Assembly (NCBI RefSeq): GCF_025836995.1
Contig: NZ_CP107546.1
Coordinates: 310,001 to 374,000 of the forward strand
Source: Microbacterium sp. M28
GTDB taxonomy: Bacteria > Actinomycetota > Actinomycetes > Actinomycetales > Microbacteriaceae
Length of the DNA: 64,000 nt
Direction of reading: 5' to 3'
Shown here: positions 24,417-32,956 of the stretch, one piece after another
Position numbering within the stretch: position 1 is the stretch's first letter
Layout: the number at the start of each line of letters is the position of its first letter
Position numbers and translations under genes: made by a program
The notes under the pieces: model-generated
What the model was told of the DNA's origin: nothing
The model's database searches: none
The model's input: only the letters and a program-made list of their open reading frames with translations

Positions 24417-25319
24417 ATGTCCACGACGACTGTTCGTCGATCCCGGCTGCACCGCCGTGAGCACCTGGCGGCGTTCGCGTTCATCGCGGCCCCGCTGCTC
24501 GGCTTCCTGATCTTCATCGCCTACCCGCTGGTGTTCGCGGTCTACGCTTCCTTCACGAAGTGGAACGGCCTGAGCGAGCCGGTCTTCAACGGTCTCGACA
24601 ACTACATCGAGATGATGGGGGACCGCTACTTCTGGCAGGCGATGGGCAACACCGTCTTCATGATGATCGGCATCCCGATCGGTCTGCTCCTGTCGCTGCT
24701 GCTTGCCCTGGCGCTGAATCGCAAGATGCGCGGGACGACCTTCTTCCGCACGGTGTACTACGTGCCGGTCATCTCGTCGCTCGCCGCCGTCGCCATTCTC
24801 TGGCAGTGGGCGTACAACGGCGACTTCGGTCTGGTCAACCAGGTCCTCGCGATCTTCGGGATCGAAGGACCCAACTGGTTGCAGGATGCCGCGACGGCCA
24901 AGCCAGCCATCATCATCATGTCGGTGTGGAAGGGCCTCGGCTTCTCGATGCTGCTCTACCTGGCAGCCCTCCAGTCCGTCCCCCGCCACCTCTATGAGGC
25001 AGCGGCGATCGACGGCGCGGGCACGTTCGCGCAGTTCCGCCACATCACGATCCCGATGCTCAAGCCGGTGACGTTCTTCCTCGTCGTCACGAGCATCATC
25101 GGCGGCGCGCAGATCTTCATCGAGATCAACATCATGACCCCCACCGGTGGACCCGAATTCTCCACCGCATCCATCGTCTGGTACATCTGGCAGAAGGCTT
25201 TCAACTACCTCCAGATGGGCTACGCGACCTCCATGTCCGTCGTGCTCGGCATCCTGGTCTTCGTCGTCACGGCGATCCAGTTCCAGATGAACCGGCGCTC
25301 CCAGTTCTCGATCGAGTGA
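24417..25319 (+). CDS. Carbohydrate ABC transporter permease (MalF-type), importer 1
   Basis: This 300-residue protein has six membrane segments and the EAA motif HLYEAAAIDGAGTFAQFRHI. FVVTAIQFQMNRRSQF closes the C terminus. ATG 24417 was taken as the start; an in-frame GTG at 24411 overlaps the ribosome site. It works with the permease at 25327. The ATPase is not encoded here. Confidence 0.88.
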   Translation: MSTTTVRRSRLHRREHLAAFAFIAAPLLGFLIFIAYPLVFAVYASFTKWNGLSEPVFNGLDNYIEMMGDRYFWQAMGNTVFMMIGIPIGLLLSLLLALALNRKMRGTTFFRTVYYVPVISSLAAVAILWQWAYNGDFGLVNQVLAIFGIEGPNWLQDAATAKPAIIIMSVWKGLGFSMLLYLAALQSVPRHLYEAAAIDGAGTFAQFRHITIPMLKPVTFFLVVTSIIGGAQIFIEINIMTPTGGPEFSTASIVWYIWQKAFNYLQMGYATSMSVVLGILVFVVTAIQFQMNRRSQFSIE

Positions 25320-25326
25320 GGCAGCC

Positions 25327-26289
25327 ATGACTCAGACAGCTCCAGCTCCTGGAACCATGACCACCGTCCTCCCCGAGGTGTCGCGCCGTCGCGGCCTGCC
25401 TCGAAACCCGATCGGGAAGGGCAACGGCAACTCCGTGCAGGCGGTCGGAAGCCGCTCGCGCTCGTACCGCATGATGAACGTGATCGTCACGATCGTGCTC
25501 GCCATCGGCGGCATCGTGATGATCGCGCCGCTGCTGTGGACCTTCAGCACGTCGCTGAAGACCCGTGAGGCCGTCTTCGCCCTCCCGCCGCAGTGGATCC
25601 CCGACCCGGTGCAGTGGGAGAACTACGTCCGAGTGTGGACCGCCGGCCCCCTCGCGAGCGGCATCATGAACAGCGTCATCGTGTCGGTCAGCGTCACGGT
25701 GGTCGGCGCGGTGACGTCGTCACTCGCGGCCTTCGCGTTCGCGAAGATGCGTCTGCCGTTCAAGAACGTGGTGTTCCTCGCGATGCTCTCCGCGATCATG
25801 ATCCCGTTCCCGACGATCATGATCCCGCAGTTCAAGATGTTCGGCGACGCCGGCCTGGTCGACACGCTGTGGCCGCTGATCCTGCCCGGCATCTTCGGCA
25901 ACATCGTGATGATCTTCTTCCTGAAGCAGTACCTCAGCTCGATCCCCGACTCGATCATCGAGGCGGCCAAGCTCGACGGCGCCGGCTACCTGCGGATCTT
26001 CTTCAGGCTCATCTTCCCGGTGATCCGGCCCGCGATCGCCGCGCAGTTCATCCTCTGGTTCATGGCGGTCTGGAACGACTACCTCGCTCCGATCATCTAC
26101 CTGAACTCGCCCGAGAAGCAGACCCTGCAGCTGGTGATCGCGACGTTCAACGCCACCTACGCCAGCCAGACGGACTACCCGCTGATCATGGCGGCATCGT
26201 TCATCGCGCTCATCCCCGTGCTCGTCGTCTTCCTGATCTTCCAGCGTCAGATCATCGAGTCGGTCGCGTTGAGCGGATCGAAGGGCTGA
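25327..26289 (+). CDS. Carbohydrate ABC transporter permease (MalG-type), importer 1
   Basis: This 320-residue protein has a polar head of about 50 residues, six membrane segments and the EAA loop SIIEAAKLDGAGYLRIFFRL. It starts 7 bp after the upstream permease stop and ends one base before the GH43 start, so import and intracellular cleavage are expressed together. Confidence 0.88.
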   Translation: MTQTAPAPGTMTTVLPEVSRRRGLPRNPIGKGNGNSVQAVGSRSRSYRMMNVIVTIVLAIGGIVMIAPLLWTFSTSLKTREAVFALPPQWIPDPVQWENYVRVWTAGPLASGIMNSVIVSVSVTVVGAVTSSLAAFAFAKMRLPFKNVVFLAMLSAIMIPFPTIMIPQFKMFGDAGLVDTLWPLILPGIFGNIVMIFFLKQYLSSIPDSIIEAAKLDGAGYLRIFFRLIFPVIRPAIAAQFILWFMAVWNDYLAPIIYLNSPEKQTLQLVIATFNATYASQTDYPLIMAASFIALIPVLVVFLIFQRQIIESVALSGSKG

Positions 26290-26290
26290 C

Positions 26291-27580
26291 ATGAGCACCT
26301 CCACCGGCGACCCGACCACGTGGGGCGCGCGCAACGCGCACGACCCCACGGTGGTCCGCGGAGACGACGGTCTCTGGTACATGTTCTCCACGGATGCCGC
26401 CGCAGGTTTCGACGGCATCCCGGTGGGTGCCCACGTGCGCACCTCGCCGGATCTGGTGACGTGGTCCTTCCAGGGCACCGCGCTCGGCGAGGTGCCAGCG
26501 CCGGCACGGGAGTGGAGCGGAGCCGCAGGACTCTGGGCGCCTGAGGTGGTCCGCTGGCCGACGGCCGACGGTTCGACCCGGTGGCACATGTACTACTCGG
26601 CGTCGACGTTCGGGTCGCGGACGTCGGCCATCGGCCTCGCCACGGCGGAGCACCTCGCCGGCCCGTGGACCGATCAGGGCATCGTCGTCGCGACCCGGCA
26701 CGAGCGCGACGGCCACAACGCCATCGACGCCGCCGTGACCTTCGATCGCGCCGGCCGCGCATGGATGATCTACGGCTCGTTCTTCGACGGCATCCACATC
26801 GTCGAGCTGTCGCTCGAGACGGGGGAGCGCGTCCGAGAGGAGAAGGGTGCGCTGATCGCGCGACGCCCGTCGAACGTCGACGGCGCGATCGAAGGCGCCT
26901 TCGTCGTGTATCGGCCCGAAGAGGACCGTTTCGTGCTGTTCGTCTCGTACGACTCCCTCGTGGACACGTACAGCGTGCGCGTCGGCGTGGCCGACGAGAT
27001 CACGGGTCCGTATCGGGATGCGGCGGGCAACGACCTCACCGACCCCGCGGCCGAGCAGGCGGCCGTGGTCGGCACCAAGATTCTCGGCGGCCACCGGTTC
27101 CCCGGCGGGACGGGCTTCATCGCCCCAGGCCACAACTCGGTCTTCCGCGACGGCGACGCGACCTTCCTGGTGCACCACGTCCGGCTCGCGGATGCCCCGA
27201 CGCAGCACGAGGCGCAGATCCGTCGTGTGCACTGGACCGGCGGCGGCTGGCCGCTGGTGTCGCCCCATCCGTACGCGGGGCTCGATGCCGAGACGCTGGA
27301 TGCCCCGGCATCCGTCTCCGGGACGTGGAACGCCGTGCGCTACGCCCCCGAAGAGGCGAAGCTGATCGAGGCGGAGACCGTGCATCTGGTGGCGCCCCTC
27401 GTGAGCGCCGGCGAGGCGGTCGCCGGTGAGCTCGCGCTCACCGCGGCATCCGGTGACGCGATCCTGGACGGCGTCGTGTTCGGCGCCTGGGACCCGGTGG
27501 CGCAGAGCGCCGTGCTGGCCTTCGCCGGTATCGACGCGGCCGGCGTCGTCTGGACCGGATCGCAGCAGGTGACGTCATGA
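26291..27580 (+). CDS. Cytoplasmic GH43 arabinanase/arabinosidase
   Basis: This 429-residue protein has no signal peptide. A five-bladed GH43 propeller spans about 10-320, and a beta-rich C-terminal domain of about 100 residues follows. The expected catalytic acids are present: Asp18 in AHDPTVV (base), Asp146 in HNAIDAAV (pKa modulator) and Glu201 in AIEGAFVV (acid). WMIYGSFFDGIHIVEL and PGHNSVFRDG resemble endo/exo-1,5-alpha-L-arabinanases. Located between importer and GH51 genes, it probably shortens imported arabino-oligosaccharides for the arabinofuranosidase. Confidence 0.85.
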   Translation: MSTSTGDPTTWGARNAHDPTVVRGDDGLWYMFSTDAAAGFDGIPVGAHVRTSPDLVTWSFQGTALGEVPAPAREWSGAAGLWAPEVVRWPTADGSTRWHMYYSASTFGSRTSAIGLATAEHLAGPWTDQGIVVATRHERDGHNAIDAAVTFDRAGRAWMIYGSFFDGIHIVELSLETGERVREEKGALIARRPSNVDGAIEGAFVVYRPEEDRFVLFVSYDSLVDTYSVRVGVADEITGPYRDAAGNDLTDPAAEQAAVVGTKILGGHRFPGGTGFIAPGHNSVFRDGDATFLVHHVRLADAPTQHEAQIRRVHWTGGGWPLVSPHPYAGLDAETLDAPASVSGTWNAVRYAPEEAKLIEAETVHLVAPLVSAGEAVAGELALTAASGDAILDGVVFGAWDPVAQSAVLAFAGIDAAGVVWTGSQQVTS

Positions 27581-28251
27581 CCGCGCTCGTCCATCCACGC
27601 CGCGAGGGCGTCGTGGCCGGATCGGACGACGTGGCTCTCGGCTGGACCGGCCGCGTCATGCAGTGGCTGCGCGTCATCACCGCGATCGTGCTCGTCAATG
27701 TGCTGTTCCTGCTCGGTGGGGTCGCCGGCCTGATCCTCTTCGGCGTCATGCCGGCCGCTGTCGCGGCCATCGCCGTGCTGCGCCGCAACGACCTGCTCCT
27801 CGGCTCGGCGGAGGAGGGTCTGCTGCGCACCTTCTGGTCGCACTACCGTGCACAGTTCTGGCGGGCGAACCGGGCGGGGATCCCGTTCTGGATCGTCGGC
27901 ATCCTGCTCGCAGCCGACCTGGCCGTCCTTCCGCAGCTCGCGGGACCTGTCTCGGCTGTGCTGCTGGTCTTCACCGGTGCCGTGCTGATCGCCGCGATCA
28001 CGACGTTCGCAGCCACGGTCACGCTGCTGTCCCGGTACGACGACGGTGTCCCGGCCATCCTGCGCTATGCGCTGGTGCTCCCACCCACCTCGCCGGCGAT
28101 GAGCATCGGCGTGATCGTCGCTGTCCTCGCGTGGACGTTGATCGTCTCGATCCTGCCCGTGCTGCTGCCCCTGGCAGGAGCCGCCCTCCCGCTCGCGATC
28201 GTCGTGCGTCTGATCGATGCTCGGCTGGATCGCATCGAGGATGCCGACTGA
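27577..28251 (+). CDS. DUF624 (YesL-like) membrane protein
   Basis: This 224-residue protein has about five membrane segments and belongs to DUF624, often found in sugar ABC operons with no known biochemical role. ATGA overlaps the GH43 stop. The basic tail (VRLIDARLDRIEDAD) faces the cytosol in the likely topology. A second DUF624 protein lies at 34581, in the other importer operon, which suggests an accessory role in transport. Confidence 0.8.
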   Translation: MTALVHPRREGVVAGSDDVALGWTGRVMQWLRVITAIVLVNVLFLLGGVAGLILFGVMPAAVAAIAVLRRNDLLLGSAEEGLLRTFWSHYRAQFWRANRAGIPFWIVGILLAADLAVLPQLAGPVSAVLLVFTGAVLIAAITTFAATVTLLSRYDDGVPAILRYALVLPPTSPAMSIGVIVAVLAWTLIVSILPVLLPLAGAALPLAIVVRLIDARLDRIEDAD

Positions 28252-28336
28252 GCCGGCATCCGCACTCCGACTTCCCTGCCCATCACCCGCACGCCGTGCT
28301 GTCCGCAGCGCGGCCTGTCCCACAGAAGGAATCACC

Positions 28337-29836
28337 GTGACTCAGGCACGCATCTCCGTCGACCGTGAAGCGGTCGTCGCTCCGCTCAACCGTCGGATCT
28401 TCGGCTCGTTCGTCGAGCACCTCGGCCGCTGCGTCTACGACGGCATCTACGAACCCGGCCACCCGACCGCCAACGAGGACGGCTTCCGTATGGACGTCGT
28501 CGACCTCGTGCGCGAACTGGGCTCCACGACGATCCGCTACCCCGGCGGCAACTTCGTCTCCGGTTTCCGCTGGGAGGACTCGGTCGGGCCGCGCGACCAG
28601 CGCCCGGTGCGTCGTGACCTCGCCTGGCACTCCATCGAGACCAACCAGGTCGGCGTCGACGAGTTCTCGCGCTGGCTCAAGCTCACCGGCTCCGAGCTGA
28701 TGATGGCCGTGAACCTCGGTACGCGCGGCATCGAGGCGGCCCTCGACCTGCTCGAGTACTGCAACCACCCCTCAGGCACGGCGCTCAGCGACCAGCGCAT
28801 CGCCAACGGCACGGTCGAGCCGCACGACATCAAGATGTGGTGCCTCGGCAACGAGATGGACGGGCCGTGGCAGACCGGCTACATGACGGCCGAGGACTAC
28901 GGCAAGATCGCGGCCCGTACTGCGCAGGCCATGAAGACCGCCGACCGTTCGCTCGAGCTCGTCGTGTGCGGCTCGTCGAGCTCCTCGATGCCGACGTTCG
29001 GTGATTGGGAGCGCACCGTGCTCGAGCACGCGTACGAGCACGTCGACTACATCTCCTGCCACGCGTACTACCAGGAGCGCGGCGGCGACCTCGGCTCCTA
29101 CCTCGCCTCGTCGCTGGACATGCAGTACTTCATCGAGACCGTCGTCGCGACGGCCGATCACGTCGGCAACAAGCTGAAGTCGAAGAAGAAGATCAAGCTC
29201 TCCTTCGACGAGTGGAACATCTGGTACCTCGACGAGCACCAGGCATCCGACGAGGTCAACGACGAATGGCGCATCGCTCCCCGCCAGCTCGAGGACGTCT
29301 ACTCCGTGGCGGATGCCGTGGTCCTCGGCAACCTCATGATCACGCTGCTGAAGAACCACGACCGGGTCGCCTCGGCATCCCTGGCGCAGCTCGTCAACGT
29401 GATCGCGCCGATCATGACGGAGCCGGGGGGAGACGCCTGGCGTCAGACCACGTTCTTCCCGTTCTCGGTGACGTCGCGTCTGGCGAAGGGCGAGATCCTC
29501 AAGCCGCGCATCGATGCCGGCACGTACGAGACCAAGGTCTACGGCGACGCTCCGCTGGTCGACTCGGTCGTCACGACCGATGGAACCTCCTCCGCCGTGT
29601 TCCTCGTGAACCGCAGCCAGACCGAGGCCATCACCGTCACGGTCGACGTCGCCGAGCTGGGGGCGACGAGCATCGCCGAGGCCGTGACCGTCTGGGATGA
29701 CGACGTGTACGCCAAGAACACCCTGGCCGACCAGAACCGCGTCGGGCTGAAGCAGCTCGAGGGCGCCGTCCTGGTCGATGGCGTGCTCACCGTGACGCTG
29801 CCTCCCGTCTCGTGGTCGGCGATCGCCCTTTCGTGA
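28337..29836 (+). CDS. Alpha-L-arabinofuranosidase, GH51 (copy 1)
   Basis: The protein is 499 residues, a GH51 (beta/alpha)8 barrel with a beta-sandwich. The acid/base Glu173 is in CLGNEMDGPW and the nucleophile Glu292 in FDEWNIWY. Other family motifs are FGSFVEHLGRCVYDGIYEPG and RYPGGNFVSGFRWED. There is no signal peptide. It removes terminal L-arabinofuranose from oligosaccharides in the cytosol. The GTG start at 28337 has AGAAGGA upstream. The 85-bp gap before it shows no promoter, so it is likely co-transcribed with importer 1. Confidence 0.95.
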   Translation: MTQARISVDREAVVAPLNRRIFGSFVEHLGRCVYDGIYEPGHPTANEDGFRMDVVDLVRELGSTTIRYPGGNFVSGFRWEDSVGPRDQRPVRRDLAWHSIETNQVGVDEFSRWLKLTGSELMMAVNLGTRGIEAALDLLEYCNHPSGTALSDQRIANGTVEPHDIKMWCLGNEMDGPWQTGYMTAEDYGKIAARTAQAMKTADRSLELVVCGSSSSSMPTFGDWERTVLEHAYEHVDYISCHAYYQERGGDLGSYLASSLDMQYFIETVVATADHVGNKLKSKKKIKLSFDEWNIWYLDEHQASDEVNDEWRIAPRQLEDVYSVADAVVLGNLMITLLKNHDRVASASLAQLVNVIAPIMTEPGGDAWRQTTFFPFSVTSRLAKGEILKPRIDAGTYETKVYGDAPLVDSVVTTDGTSSAVFLVNRSQTEAITVTVDVAELGATSIAEAVTVWDDDVYAKNTLADQNRVGLKQLEGAVLVDGVLTVTLPPVSWSAIALS

Positions 29837-30828
29837 GCTCACCCATCCTGCGCCTGACCGGCGCCGCGGCCGTGGTCATCACCGCGGTCGCGGCGCTGGC
29901 CGGGTGCGCCCCCGCCGCGGCGGTCGCCCCCGACCTGTCCGGCGATCTCTTCGTCCACGACCCCGCGTACGCGGTCACGGATGACGGGTACTTCGTGTAT
30001 TCGACCGGTGACGGGCGGATCGCGGACGGCAACATCCAGGTCCGCACCTCCGAAGAGGGTGCGGACTGGGAGTACGCCGGCGAGGTCTGGGCGACGAAGC
30101 CTGCCTGGCTGTCGGATGCCGTGCCCGGCGTCGACAACCTCTGGGCACCCGAGCTCTATGAGCACGACGGCACCTGGTACCTCTATTACTCGGCGTCCAC
30201 GTTCGGCAGCAGCACCTCCGTGATCGCCCTCGCGACGAACACGACGCTCGATCCGGAGGACCCCGCCTACGAGTGGGTCGATCGCGGCGAGGTCATCGCA
30301 TCGGCAGGCACCGACTACAACGCGATCGACGCCGGAATCGTCGAGGACGAGGACGGCGAGCCGTGGATGGCGTTCGGATCGTTCTCGTCGGGGCTGAAGA
30401 TCGTGCCGCTGGAGTGGCCGAGCGGCCTTCGCGCCGATGACAGCGAGCCCGTGACCATCGCGGACCGTGGCCTCACCGAGAACGCGATCGAGGCGCCGTA
30501 CATCGTCCCGCACGACGGAGCGTTCTACCTGTTCGCCTCGCGCGGCTTCTGCTGCAAGGGCACCGACAGCACGTACGAGATCATCGTCGGTCGTGCGGAC
30601 GCCGTGACCGGTCCGTATCGGGATGCCGACGGCGGGGTGCTGCTCGAAGACGGCGGCACGGTCGTGCTGACGGGTGAGGGCGACCGGATCGGCCCGGGCG
30701 GGCAGTCGGTGTGGGACGACACCCTCGCCTTCCACTTCTACGACGGCGCTGCCGACGGTATCCCCACCCTCGGGCTGCTCCCGATCACGTGGCGGGATGG
30801 CTGGCCAGAGGTGCCTTCCGAGAAATAG
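29833..30828 (+). CDS. GH43 endo-arabinanase-like lipoprotein
   Basis: This 331-residue protein has a signal peptide with lipobox LAGC (Cys25), so it is anchored outside the membrane. The propeller has Asp43 in FVHDPAY, Asp in NAIDAGI and Glu in ENAIEAPYIV. WAPELYEHDGTWYLYYS, FGSFSSGLKIVPL and RGFCCKGTDSTYEI match the GH43 endo-1,5-alpha-L-arabinanase group. The GTG at 29833 overlaps the GH51 stop as GTGA and was preferred to the GTG at 29812. It supplies arabino-oligosaccharides to importer 1. Confidence 0.85.
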   Translation: MSSPILRLTGAAAVVITAVAALAGCAPAAAVAPDLSGDLFVHDPAYAVTDDGYFVYSTGDGRIADGNIQVRTSEEGADWEYAGEVWATKPAWLSDAVPGVDNLWAPELYEHDGTWYLYYSASTFGSSTSVIALATNTTLDPEDPAYEWVDRGEVIASAGTDYNAIDAGIVEDEDGEPWMAFGSFSSGLKIVPLEWPSGLRADDSEPVTIADRGLTENAIEAPYIVPHDGAFYLFASRGFCCKGTDSTYEIIVGRADAVTGPYRDADGGVLLEDGGTVVLTGEGDRIGPGGQSVWDDTLAFHFYDGAADGIPTLGLLPITWRDGWPEVPSEK

Positions 30829-30831
30829 TTC

Positions 30832-30896
30832 TTGGCTGGGCGAGGACTCTCTGCTAGCTTTGCCGGTAGTTAAATCAGGGGTTATGTTTATCCCTG
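30832..30896 (+). promoter_or_regulatory. Promoter and downstream palindrome of the LplB-type sugar operon
   Basis: TTGGCT (30832-30837) and TAGCTT (30855-30860) are 17 bp apart. A 21-bp imperfect palindrome with arms CAGGG (30876-30880) and CCCTG (30892-30896) follows at about +10 to +30, an ideal repressor site. It does not resemble the LacI-type operators elsewhere in the window. The ROK regulator at 37609 is the obvious candidate to bind it. Confidence 0.6.
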
Positions 30897-30944
30897 TTCA
30901 TCCCGGGTGTCAGTGTTGACGCCACGACCGCAGAGAGGCGGAGG

Positions 30945-31886
30945 ATGGCACTGACGCAAGCACCACGACGGCGCAAATCGCTGTGGGGGCAGATCAAGAG
31001 CAGCCGGATGCTGATCTTCATGTGCGTCCCGGCGATCGCGTTCTTCCTCGTGTTCAACTACGCCCCGCTGCCGGGGATCTGGATCGCGTTCACGGACTTC
31101 AATTACCGCGACGGCATCTTCGGAAGCCCGTTCGTCGGACTGAAGAACTTCGAGTTCCTGATCAAGTCCGGGATGCTGTGGGAACTCACCCGCAACACGA
31201 TCCTCTACAACGTCGCTTTCATCGTGCTCGGGAACATCCTGCAGATCGCGATCGCGATCATGTTCAACGAGGTCCGGCTGAAGTTCTTCAAGAAGATCAC
31301 GCAGGGCATCATGTTCCTGCCCTACTTCATCTCGGTCGTGCTGATCGGCGTGATCGCCTTCAACATCCTGAACTACGACACCGGGGCGCTGAACACGCTG
31401 ATCGAGCAGACCGGCGGCGACCCGATCAAGATCTACAGCATGGCCGGCGTCTGGCCGCTCATCATCATCGTGGTCCACCTCTGGCAGAGCACCGGATACG
31501 GGTCGATCGTGTACTTCGCGGCGATCATGGGCATCGACAAGGGGCTGTTCGAAGCCGCCGAGATCGATGGCGCCTCCGCCTGGCAGCGCATCCGCTACGT
31601 CATCCTGCCCAGCCTCAAGCCGACGTTCATCATCCTGTTCCTGTTCTCGCTCGGCGGCATCATGAGCGGCAACTTCGGCCTGTTCTGGAACCTCGTCGGA
31701 AACAACGCGGCGCTGTTCTCGACCACCGACATCATCGAGACCTCGGTGTACCGGATGGTCATGTCGCAGAACAACTTCACGACCTCCACGGCGGTGGGGC
31801 TGTACCAATCCCTCTTCGGCTTCGCCATCGTCATGACGGCGAACTGGATCGTTCGAAGGATGAACAAGGACTATGCCCTCTTCTGA
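30945..31886 (+). CDS. ABC transporter permease, LplB type
   Basis: This 313-residue protein has six membrane segments and the EAA loop GLFEAAEIDGASAWQRIRYV. PGIWIAFTDFNYRDGIFGSP and YGSIVYFAAIMGID mark the LplB/YtcP group, used for complex plant oligosaccharides and found near YesL proteins. It begins the operon and overlaps the next permease by 14 bp. Confidence 0.88.
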   Translation: MALTQAPRRRKSLWGQIKSSRMLIFMCVPAIAFFLVFNYAPLPGIWIAFTDFNYRDGIFGSPFVGLKNFEFLIKSGMLWELTRNTILYNVAFIVLGNILQIAIAIMFNEVRLKFFKKITQGIMFLPYFISVVLIGVIAFNILNYDTGALNTLIEQTGGDPIKIYSMAGVWPLIIIVVHLWQSTGYGSIVYFAAIMGIDKGLFEAAEIDGASAWQRIRYVILPSLKPTFIILFLFSLGGIMSGNFGLFWNLVGNNAALFSTTDIIETSVYRMVMSQNNFTTSTAVGLYQSLFGFAIVMTANWIVRRMNKDYALF

Positions 31887-32883
31887 TGTCACCATGACCG
31901 CCCCGGCCGCCGATTTCACCGACACCGGCGCGACGCGGACGCTGCTGCTGCCGAAGAAGGGCAAGGGCCTGTTCGACCGGTCACCGAGGCCGCGCGCGAT
32001 CAAACTGTCGAGGAGCGATCGCTGGCTGCGCGGGATCTCCTACGTGTGGATCAGCCTGTTCGCGCTGTTCTGCCTGCTGCCGTTCGTCCTGATCGTCTCG
32101 GCCTCGTTCTCCAGCGAATCGGCCATCCGCGCCGACGGGTTCGGGCTGTGGCCGAAGGAGTTCACGTTCGCCGCCTACGAGCTGATCTTCCAGGCGCCGC
32201 GTCAGATCCTCGGTGCCTACGCGGTCACCGTCACGATGACGGTGTTCGGAACGGCGATCGGCCTGTTCGTGATCGCGATGACCGGTTACGCGCTGTACCG
32301 GCAGGACTTCCCCTTCCGGAATCAGATCTCGTTCTTCATCTACTTCACGACGCTGTTCTCCGCTGGGCTGGCGCCGACGTTCCTCTGGGTGGGCCGCGAT
32401 CTCGGACTGCGCGGCACCTATCTCGCGGTGTTCCTCCAGCTGCTGATGACCCCGTGGCTGATCATCCTCATGAAGAACTTCATGAAGACGGTGCCGTACG
32501 AGATCGTCGAGTCGGGCAAGATCGACGGCGCGGGCGACTTCCGTATCTTCGCGAAGCTCACCCTGCCGATGATGAAGCCGGCGCTGGCGACCATCGGACT
32601 GTTCCTCGCCCTCGCGTATTGGAACGAGTGGTACCTGTCCTCGCTGTATCTCGGCAGCACCGTCGAGTTCAAACCGCTGCAGTACTACCTGTACAACGTC
32701 ATCAACACGGCCAGTGCGCTGCGCAACTCGGTCGCCGGCGCCAACGTGAGCATCGCCGATCTGCCCAGCAACACGCTGAAGATGGCGAGCGCCGTGGTGG
32801 CCACCGGACCCATCCTCCTGTTCTATCCGTTCGTCCAGAAGTACTTCGTCAGCGGCATCACGGTCGGCGCGGTCAAGGGCTGA
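31873..32883 (+). CDS. ABC transporter permease, YtcP type
   Basis: This 336-residue protein has a polar head of about 55 residues, six membrane segments and EIVESGKIDGAGDFRIFAKL as the coupling loop. YLSSLYLGSTVEFKPLQYYL and FVSGITVGAVKG are typical YtcP motifs. It partners with the LplB-type protein just upstream. Confidence 0.88.
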   Translation: MPSSDVTMTAPAADFTDTGATRTLLLPKKGKGLFDRSPRPRAIKLSRSDRWLRGISYVWISLFALFCLLPFVLIVSASFSSESAIRADGFGLWPKEFTFAAYELIFQAPRQILGAYAVTVTMTVFGTAIGLFVIAMTGYALYRQDFPFRNQISFFIYFTTLFSAGLAPTFLWVGRDLGLRGTYLAVFLQLLMTPWLIILMKNFMKTVPYEIVESGKIDGAGDFRIFAKLTLPMMKPALATIGLFLALAYWNEWYLSSLYLGSTVEFKPLQYYLYNVINTASALRNSVAGANVSIADLPSNTLKMASAVVATGPILLFYPFVQKYFVSGITVGAVKG

Positions 32884-32956
32884 CCCACCGACGCTGACGT
32901 CCCCGGCCACGCGGCCACCCCCTGCACCATCACACCCCGAGCCGAAGGAGTCTCAC

